From positions 22,017,706-22,081,705 of the forward strand of contig OX377204.1 of NCBI GenBank assembly GCA_947396885.1: a DNA stretch of 64,000 nt, in the 5' to 3' direction. Below are positions 42,806 through 52,700 of this stretch, in pieces. The notes beneath the pieces were generated by a model that made no database searches, was not told the DNA's origin, and saw only the letters and a list, made by a program, of their open reading frames with translations. The position numbers and the translations under genes were made by a program. How positions within the stretch are numbered: position 1 is the stretch's first letter; each line of letters opens with the position of its first letter. Source of the DNA: Heligmosomoides polygyrus polygyrus. Lineage: Eukaryota > Nematoda > Chromadorea > Rhabditida > Heligmosomidae.

Positions 42806-43080
42806 GGCGCGTGGCGCAGTCAAAGGAGGCTGTGGCGTACACCCGACACCACGATCCTGACTCGGATTTCCTGCCCAAGCCAACGAAGCCTTCCATCCCT
42901 CCGGGGCCGATAAATTGGTACCAGACTTGTCTGAGAAGGATAAGGCGTTGAGTTGTCTATCGGATAGCCACCGCAAGTCATTGTATGCCCAAATACGCAT
43001 TCAAACCACATCCATGACATTAAGTAGAAGTGGAATGCGTAGCGCATTCCAAAAAGGATTAAGAAACGCTGTTCTTTATT
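42806..43080 (+). repeat. tRNA-derived SINE, plus strand, nearly full length
   Basis: The head GGCGCGTGGCGCAGTCAAAG (A-box form) and CCTGACTCGGATTTCC (mutated B box) lead into the body CTTCCATCCCTCCGGGGCCG, CAGACTTGTCTGAGAAGG and CACCGCAAGTCATTGTATG. The end is TGGAATGCGTAGCGCATTCC and TTCTTTATTCTTA. Confidence 0.8.
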
Positions 43081-43594
43081 CTTAATGAACCTAATGAGAA
43101 TGCGCCGCTAAAGCTGAAGAAAGGAAGCCTGGCTCCACTGGACGACTTGGTTTACTGAAGGAAGCTGTGTTCAGCAAACCCTGGAGTTTCATGCTTTTGG
43201 TTACCCATAGTTGCGCTTTGGGATGCAACCGACGTCGACGGAGCATTTTGACATTTATCATAAGGTGCGGAGAATGAGGAAGGGAGGGAGGAAAGGTTGT
43301 TGAAGTGGTGTCCGAAGGCTCCTAAAATGCTTCAGAAATAGCCGACAAGCGCTCCGCTACTAAGCAAGCAACCGTTCGATTGTTTGAGAGAATTTTGCAC
43401 TCTCGTGTGTTTGGTTCCGCATTGCCATTCTACTTGAATGCCGCCGAGAACGACGTTCAGACCAGTATACGAATACCATAGGCTCGTGACTCGGTCTCTG
43501 CCGAACTTCTACGTCACTGCTTTATAAGACAGTGCATCACACAATCAACTTCAATGTTCTTACGATGACCTTTTTCTACTGCTTTATGACATAC
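43081..43594. other. Stretch downstream of the last visible DUF229 exon
   Basis: No convincing continuation exon. An acceptor-like CATTTTAG at about 43321 (minus strand) would give only 22 further codons and is not supported otherwise. Confidence 0.3.
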
Positions 43595-43761
43595 CTAATC
43601 TTCTTCTTCTGATGTTGACATAAACAATACTGGGGCGGAATCGGCAGAGTCTTGCAATTGCGCACGATCCCTTCCTCAAACTTTCGAAGTAACGACGAGC
43701 CCCGTGGACTGCTTTCAAATCGTTTGAATGACGTGTCACTGAACCCGGCGCTAGGCTGATC
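43595..43761 (-). CDS. DUF229 gene, exon 8 visible
   Basis: Between the acceptor TTTTAATTTTCAG and the donor ATTAG|GTATGT. 55 codons plus two bases: DQPSAGFSDTSFKRFESS, PRGSSLLRKFEEG, NCKTLPIPPQYCLCQHQ. It is the conserved Cys-rich segment near the family's C-terminus. The following exon was not identified within 500 bp downstream. Confidence 0.9.
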
Positions 43762-46700
43762 CTGAAAATTAAAATAGATACCTAATAGATATCTAATAAT
43801 GTGGGACAAAATTGTTATATTATTGTTATTATTCTAGCTCCAATTAACAACATGCTCTAAGGCGTTTTTGCCTACGAGTAACAGATTAGTGACGGATCAT
43901 GTGATGAAAGGTTTTCTGGTACGGTAGTTGTGAAGCATTGTGCCCGTGCGCGGAAAAGATGCTCTGTGTTGGGTTCTGTGTTCTTCTCCGCGGACGCAAT
44001 GGAGAGCAAAACAGGGCGAGGGAAGCAAGTCCAGGTTGTATTAACAATGAATGGTGTGGTAGGTGGATCACATCCTGTGGCATTTTGTATGGTGCACGGG
44101 CCCTCTGCTTCATATGTACCTCTGGTCCTACCGGCACTTTTAGCTTTTTCAAGACACACTTCCGCACTCGAGAGTGCAGCAGTCTGTAAAAACTTGCGCA
44201 TTCGCAAAAGGTCGCAATCAGCGGCATTCTGTCGTGCTCACCACAATTCTTCCGCACCTCACCTTCAAACCTTGTTCTTGAAAATGGATGAAAATAACGA
44301 TAGAGCAAAGCTCTAGCCAGTCTGTAGCGGCGGCTGCCTCAAGTACGTTTTGAATCACCTTTGCTACTGCGGCATTTGTGGCCGCGTCTACGACGCTCAG
44401 GTACAGGGTGCGCAGAACCGTTTAGCACATCAAACCGAGGCTGTGGAAGCATCAGCATAGTAAAATTTAACGGTCATAACAAAATGTTCGGTAGAAATGC
44501 TACAAACGCAACAGAATCTGTCGTCTTCGATAAGGCTCATTTCCTTTGAATACATATGCGAAGAATGAACGATTCGATAGTTTCCGCCAGCCGTTCACTT
44601 TGATTTTGTTCCTTTTTTTGCTTAGAGCGACCTTCAGCAACTGAATACTTCTGCAGGAAGTGAGGTAGTAGTTCTTTTCCGAAAGTCACCAGGCAGAGTA
44701 ATCCAGCGGATTAGCACTCAGGCTGTGCGTACCTGAGCAACAATTTGCATGTGCGCAACCTTGTCTGTTTGATGTCGTGTCTTGATGACAGATTCTAGCA
44801 CTTTCCGTCTTGCAGCTGTCGAGATTGAACTTGTTGCAAACAACCGTTTTGACAGAACCTTTGTCGATATCTCTGGGCGCGTAGAGCGCAGTCGGAGGAG
44901 GCGCCGGCTGTCGCCTGCACTCGATACAAGGTCCCTGGTTCGGATTTTCCGCCCAGGCCAACCAAGCCTTCCATCCCTCCGGGGTCGGTGAATTGATACC
45001 AGACTTGTATGGGAAGGATAGAGCATTGACTTGTTCATCGGCTGGCCACCGCAAGTCATTGCATAGCCAACTCGCCTCCACGACATCCCGTAGAAGTAGA
45101 ATGCGTGGCGCATCCCAAAGGAGATTGAATAACGCCGTACTTTATTCTTTATCCTTGTCGATATCTGGATCATTGACCATTTTCCTCATCGATTGTTTCA
45201 GAGAACGCTGCGCGAATGAGCTATTCAAATCTTTTCTGAATTGCCAACCGGTACAACAACGCTTTGATGTTCTTCCACTATTTTAACGCTTGTCACGACG
45301 GGTCCTTTCACAAGCCACCTGAGCATCCTCATTTCTGTAGTGTACAGATGCCGCTCATGCGACTTGCCCAGATCCCAGTACTCACTGCCGTAGATGAGGG
45401 CTGGCCCTGCTACTGCTCTATACAGGGTGGCCCATAAGTCCTGCAACAAAATTAGGAGAGCTTATTGGTTGTCTTTTTCCAAATGAAAAAAACCGCATAC
45501 CAACAGTTATGTAGCATATACTTAGTGCTATACTTCTGGAAAGTATCATGGTTGTAGCTGCTCTTATTACAAAGTAATGCTCTCTCACGTAAAACTACCG
45601 AAAATTCTTCTCTGGCCCGTGGTGGGGCGCTTCCGTTACGATGTGACTAAATTTCGGAAGATTGGTTGCTGAACATAAGTTATGATGGTATTGTGTAAGG
45701 CACTTCAGGGGCTTCTCAAAAATGAACATCAGATGAGCGGATCTGAACTACATCAGAAGAACGCTATTAATTTTCTGATCATACAGGATGCAGCAACCAG
45801 CTGGACCAAATTCAATATTCAGCCGTGTGCGTAATCTGTTACTAAGAAATATGTTATTTCTAGAAAACTACAAGGAAAGCTCTACAAGTCCACAAGTGAG
45901 GCGAAGACTTAGCTATGAGGAGAAGAGAGTAGAAGGAAAAATTTGGAAGCGCAGTTGGAGGGCGTCGTTTGAAATGGGTATTCAGCCTCTGCCTCATTTG
46001 ATGAAAAATTTCTCAAAGTTGAGCGATCCCAGAAAGGTCAAAATAATAGTATGTTTAATGCTACCTTTGCGGGAACCTGATGATATAAAAACAACGGCCA
46101 CGCATGGCAAGTTTTTGTCATACACAATTTTCCAAAATGTCTCCCCGCACTCCATAGGTTTTTGTGTAAAAATTGTGAAAATCAATAAAAATATTCGTTT
46201 GATAGGAACAAAAACCTAACATCATATATTAGAGACTCAGTCGCGCTGTTTAAGGGCAAAATGCACATTCTGGTAAAACGATTCCTGTAACAGCAAAAGA
46301 AAAAGACGTGGTAGCGGTTCTCAGTCCATCTGCAAAATATTGCACCTGCGAAAGACTAGCTGTGAAATTCCTGAATCTTCAGATTCTCAACCCTTGTTTA
46401 TCAACCATTTTAAAGAAAATGTCCTGTTCTATAAAGCATGGAAAACTGTTATTCAATATCTTCTTTGGAACGAATAAGAAATAAAACTCCGTACGAGGTG
46501 CTGCGACGCGAGCTGCAAAGCAACCCACACGATCTGAAGGCTCTTATCAATACAGGAGTGGTCCCTTATGAATACTACCGCTCTACCATAATCTATAAAC
46601 CATGGGCAAACAAGGTTTAAAAGTTTACCAAATTCGGTGCATTCTTAGCCTTTTTATACGCCTGTTTTTGTTGCAGGACTTATGGGCCACCCTGTACATG

Positions 46701-49700
46701 GAGCGCGCCCTTGAGGATCCTTGAGGGCACAACGGTCTCTACCCTAAGGTTGTGAATAGGTATGCTACTTTACCGCAAAAATGGATGAGCCCTATGACTC
46801 AATGTAGTAGTATTAAATCTTTGCAATGTCTAAAGATACATAGTGCCACCACAAAAACAATGATTTTTACCAAAGATAGTTTCTGACTCTTAACATTTTC
46901 CAGATTTTAGAAGGCTGAACCTTACAATATTACGCTAATTTTCTTGACAGTTTGAGAACTTACATAGAGAATATCCTTTAGCGTTGAGTGAATGTCATGA
47001 TGAGTAATCATCTCTTTGCTGTTTTCTATTAACTGGTGGTGAATCTTGGAGTGTCTTAGATGTTCCGGCAACACTACGTAGAAGAAGGGGTTGTTCACCT
47101 CGCTCTGGCCAACGCTTGAGAACGCGTTCTGTAAATAACACATCAATGAATTTCATAAAGAGTTTTGGGTACTGTGAAGGTGCTAATAGTAAGGGACAAA
47201 GGATTTATTATCACTTCAAGCAGGAGGGCAGTTTACGTTCATGCAAATGATGATGGTGTCCGCTCATTGCAGACAGCAATTCATGGAAAACGATCATGAA
47301 GCCTGTACTATCTTGGAGCATATGTGTAATAGAGACCAAGGACACGGAAAAAACGTGTCTGCTTATTCACAACGGTTTCTTACCGGTCCTATGCGTGGCC
47401 CGTGATCAGACATGAGAAATATAAAGGAATTGTCAAGCTGAAAATTTGAGGTCGTTAAGAATGTACATACAAAGGTGTCGGAATAAAAACAACCTTCTTT
47501 CTGTTTTCTAAGAAATATTCGTAGAAATCATTGTCCGCCGAATATAAACTAGTCTGGTTATCGTGCGCTAAAGAGGTCAACCAGAATAAGGAGAAAGTTG
47601 GAGAATCTGAAAAAAGAACTAATCTGCATTTTTAGCCTTAGCTCTACGAAGGAACGTTGATTTATTAACGAAAAACATTGAACACAGGAAGTTTAGAGTC
47701 AATGCAATTTTATTGTATAAGTCTCGATCTAGCTTCTTACTGACGTTTGGTATTAATATTACATAGTAAATGTGATTAGCGCTTCAGTAAATTCGACGAC
47801 AGACGACTTACCTTTGTAAGTGTTTTGAAACATTTTGAGATAATCTAGCATAAGGTTGAAGGACATTTTGCATAGTTGTTCTTCAAGCTCATCTCTGAGA
47901 TTTTCGGCCATATGTAACCTCCAGTAGAAGGGTCTGAATTATCGGTTCAAATGCCAACGGAATATCTATTTGCATAGACAGAATATGTCAGACGCTCAGC
48001 GCAGTTGGCGATGTTGGGATTCTAATAAAAGCTGTTGTTAGGGACGGGCCACGATCGAGGAGGTGGAAGAATTCCGCTACCTCGGAAGTGAGGTATCCGA
48101 GGAAAGAAGTGTGGACCAGGCGGTCAGGGGACAGATAAATGCAGCCTGGCTCAAGTGGAGGGAGTCCACAGGGATCCTCTGCCACCGTAGATGCTCCAGG
48201 ACGCTCAAAGGCAAGCTCTTTAGAACAGTTGTGAGACCTACCCTCCTCTACGGCAGTGAGTGCTGGGCCCTGGGTAAGGCGCAGGATCGGCAACTGCACG
48301 CGGCGGAGATGAGGATGCTGAGGTGGGCATGTGGATGGACCCGCCGGGACAGGGTGCGAAACGAGGATGTTAGGGCAGTGATGAAGCAGCCCCGATCCAG
48401 CTGAAGATGAGTGAGCAGCGCCTGAGGTGGTATGGACACGTCATCAGAAGACCAGAGGATCACCCTACAAGGTTGGCGCTAGATTTCGAGGCACCCGGAA
48501 AGCGTCCGAGAGGGGCCCAAGGAAAAGATGGAAGGACGTCATCAAGAGAGATCTCGCCGAAGTTGGCGCCACGGCAGATGACGCCCTTGATAGGATGAGG
48601 TGGCGACAGATCACAAGAACAGCGGACCCTGCGACGCGCGGGACTAAACGCTCAGGAGGAGAAGAAGAAGAAGTTAGGGACGGGAGACCTTCGTGCATGT
48701 TAAGGTCCCATCACATAGACGAGGCGCCCACTGCACTAGGATCACTTTCTGTTTGTCAACTCCCTGGGACGACAAAAGTAGGAAGCCGTTTTGCTAGATG
48801 AAGATAAACGGCGCTTTCCTGAGAGCGGTGATTGATCATGTTGGTGCACCCCGATGAAGGTTGAAGGGGCCTCAACCGCTGGCTATCTGTACTCGTAGAA
48901 CACAGCTTCATTAGAGAAAATGAATTCAGGAAAAGGTTGGAAACAATCGAATCCCATCTCGAACAACAAAATTCGGCGCTATGGTAGTTGAAAGGGGCCA
49001 CCATGCCGCCGCGTGCAGGCGTGACAGTGGCTACAGGGTGCAGAAAAATTACCCGCGCACTGAAAATTCAATGGCATTTTGAAGCAAACTTCGCAGATCA
49101 ATTCTAACTATCAAATTTATCCACCCCAATCATAGCAATTCAAAGCATGCTAACAGTTTTCAAAGTGATCGCCCTCCGCCTCCACACAGTCCTTCAGACA
49201 TTCGACAAACGCTTCGCATGTGGCACGCGGGTACGGTTCCTCAATCTCGTCCCAAGATTTGAAAAGCACTTCTTTAAGAGAGTCCAAACTTAGTGACTCC
49301 CAAATTTGGACTCTCTTAAAGAAGCGCTTTCCTGAAGTAGCCCTTAGCGATGGCATCAGCAAGCGAGTCCCCAATAATCCTCTCATTTTGAGAGTTGAAG
49401 ACTGGATTGAACGTGAAAGTCTTTTCATCGCTAAAGACGAAGTCTCGAGCGCGTGCCACCGTGAATCGTTGCAGCAACCGTTTGCATCCTTCCAATCTCC
49501 TCTTCTTCATAGTGTCCGTCAGGAGTTGGCGTTTCTGCAGACGATAAGGGAACTTCTTAAGCTTTCCCCTGACTATCCTCCTCATTGACGATTCGCTTAT
49601 TCCTAATTCCCTTGCCATCTGGCGCATCGATCTCCTGGCGTTCGTTCGGATTTTTTCTTTCTCGTGTTTCACATTTTTCCGGTTCGTAGCCGTCATGAGA

Positions 49701-52700
49701 CGCCCTCTTCGGTCTTCAATTCCTTGCAGCGTTTTACTGTACCCTGAACCGTTCTTCGGGGCACGGAAAGGATCCTCACAATATCTCTCGTTTGCTTGCC
49801 GTCCATATGAAGTTCGATGATAGTACTCCGATGCTTGGAACGCCTAACCATTTTGTACTTAGGTACGTATGAGTTCCAGAATGTTCAGTCAACATATTAG
49901 GCGGATAAAGCGGAAACATTTCGTGGGAAAAAAATTTAAAATGTTAAGGTGCACGGGTAATTTTGCCGCACCCTGTACATACAGCGAATGTAAATGCAGT
50001 CTTATGTCATCTATTCAATTACAGCCCGTGCTTCATCTGCTTCCGTATTGGGCAAGGGAAGGCTGGCAAGGGAGGGGAACTCAAGGATGTAGGCACTGTT
50101 AACACTAGGGCGTTAGTCGGCCCACACCCTGAAGACGCTTCCCCTGTCCAATTCGAGCACAGAACGGAGCTATAGCATTGTTTGTTTTTCTTCACTATCA
50201 GTGTGTTGTCGTTTCTCTTTTCGTGCTAGTGACAATTTTTATAAAGTGATTCCTCTGGCAACCATAGCACCAAAAATTCAATCACGAAAACTAACTTTAA
50301 AAGAAATTATTTTTTGGCCTGACTAGGACCCAAAGCCGAAATCAAGGTTCAGCATAATTATAGGGATTGCGCACACCTATAGAGCTTCCTTTCGACTGTC
50401 TAGCGCAGCACCAGCGTCATTTAAAAGAAAATGTTAATGAAAACGGGAAGTACCTGTAGGAATGGTGGGAATGTCGGCGCCACATCCCTACGCAATCGGG
50501 ATAATATAATACACTTTGGCCGTGGTCTTCTATAGCACTGGTCTAAATGACGGAATAAAATGTTTTTGCGTAAATACGAATATAGAACAAGTCTATTCAC
50601 AAATATAAAGCAGTTTAAAAAGGTAGATAAGATACAAAGATAAACATGACAATTTAAGAAAGAACACTGAGCGCTAGTGTAATGAATATTTTACTTGCAC
50701 AATGTGAGCGCGATGTGTCAATTCAAAGTTGAATTACAAGTCGTGTGCTCAAACGGCAATATTTCGGGCTTTCACAATAAAAAATTTTGTGAAAAAGCCC
50801 TCTTGTTCCAACACAAATTCCGGAAGTCGATACCTAGTGTTATCCTTCCTACGCTTTACCTTCTTATAATCGGGTAGCGGAAATTACCTATGTTACTGAC
50901 AGCTGTTTAACATTTTCGACTTTACGGCCCACGAAAGTCAGAGGATTAAATAGAAACAAAGCAACACTGGAGTGAGTAGCAGAAACAAGGTTCCTCACAT
51001 ACCCTGTACCCGGATTCCATAAACTCAATCGGTATGAAGGGAATGTCGTCCAGTGAATGTTCGCATTCTCGTTCGTAAGAGAGATCCGCTTCAATTGTAC
51101 TCAAATTCATTGCTGTTCTTATAATAGGCTCGGTAATCTTCCCTACAATTTTTCGAAAATATAATGTGTACAAATAAATCTAAGACTTTCTTTAGCTTTG
51201 TGACGCTAGATAGAAAGCTGCTCTAAGAATGACCGTTGCTAAGTATGCACCCATTTGGCGAGAGTTTTCGAGGGCTATTCCCACAAAAGTCATCCACAGA
51301 ACTCAATATATTGTAATGCGCTGTTGCGAACTAACGTCCAGTTATGCTAGCTTATCAGTCGTTCGCCTAATTCCCAATATAGTCCCACATCCTTCTTTTA
51401 TTTATTTATTTATTTATTTAAAGACGCCTCAAGGACGCGCACTCTATGTGAGAACGTCAAAAACAAACAAAAACGGGCCGTGCAAAAAAAAAGAAATATG
51501 AAGAAAGCCAAGCAACAATAGAAGATTGAAGCGGCAACGTTATACATTAAAGCAGGAACCTCAAAAACCAACCATCTGGGGCCGGATTCATGAACGCGGC
51601 CGGAGGTAAATCCTACCCCCATTTACCTCGACGGCCACTTACCCGCCACTTTCCCTGAACTTACCCCTGTTTCTGGTTCATGATGGCCAAAGCAAGGGTT
51701 TTGCTTCACTGCCAAATTTGGACCCAATGCATCCCTCCGTTGGCCCGCTGCCAGCTCTGAGCTGGCAACGGGCCAGCGGAGGGATGCACTGGGTCAGAAA
51801 TTGGCAGCGGAGCAAAACCCTCGCCTTGAAGGGAAATGTTTCCCTACGCGCTGACGAGGTAGCATTTACCTCGACACTTACATCAGGATTCTGAAGCTGT
51901 GTTCCGTATCTGCACCAGAAGCGGGAAACGGAGTAATAGAGCACTTTCTCATTCCTCTGATTGCGTTCCGCTAAAGTAGAACGCAAACATCGTGGATCTG
52001 TCCGGTATCGCTGGCGTAGAGGATAGAGAAGCGGTGTGGTGAGAAGCCTTGAGTCGTGGGTTCCATCCCGGTGAAATGGTTCGTTTGCACATCGCAAAAA
52101 AGACGCAACACAACCAGTCGAAGCTCTCTGTGTTAAATCACAACGCAAGGTCTAGTGAACAAGGGGACCAGACTAATTAGCCCTATCTGGATTTCACAAA
52201 AGATCGCAAAACTTTTCGGCCAAATTTCGCCGAGAGAGGATATCTGGTGAATTTGTATATTTCGGTATATTTTCAGAAACGGATTTAGATCAGATCCCGA
52301 TCAGCACCCCCGAATAATCTCTATGGATTTAGAAAATATGGGCGAATTCACTTGCCGTAACCCACATGTAAAAGCGAAATTTTAAAAACGATTGAAGCGT
52401 TTTTGTTCAGCACTTCAAATAACCCCGCTGGACCAGACATTTCTTCTACATCCTTCCCCATTGTTGGCTCTCTCTTATCTTTGAAGCTCTACACCGATGC
52501 TTCATGTTTTCTTACTTTGGCAACTTCCTTTCTCACGTAAGGCTATGCGTTTGCATTGCCTAAAGATGTCCCTGATTGTAATTGTATTTTTAATTTAGTG
52601 AAATATTATTTTTCTATTTGTTTTAAATTGGGGGAATTTCATTCTCCAATTCGATATATTTCAACATGCGCGCCTCCCTCCTATGCAGTCAAGGGGGGGG

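Noticed and set aside
43250..43330. Last DUF229 exon starting at an acceptor near 43321
   Set aside because: It would add 22 Pro/Leu-rich residues unlike the family's C-terminus; the splice signal alone is not enough.
43872..44316. Overlapping ORFs of 128 (plus) and 140 (minus) codons
   Set aside because: Open on both strands, no domain, no fitting splice sites, and inside the DUF229 intron.
44686..45173. 131- and 151-codon minus-strand ORFs, with similar ones at 3708-3947 and 42820-43047
   Set aside because: They are antisense readings of the SINE sequence and recur only where the SINE does.
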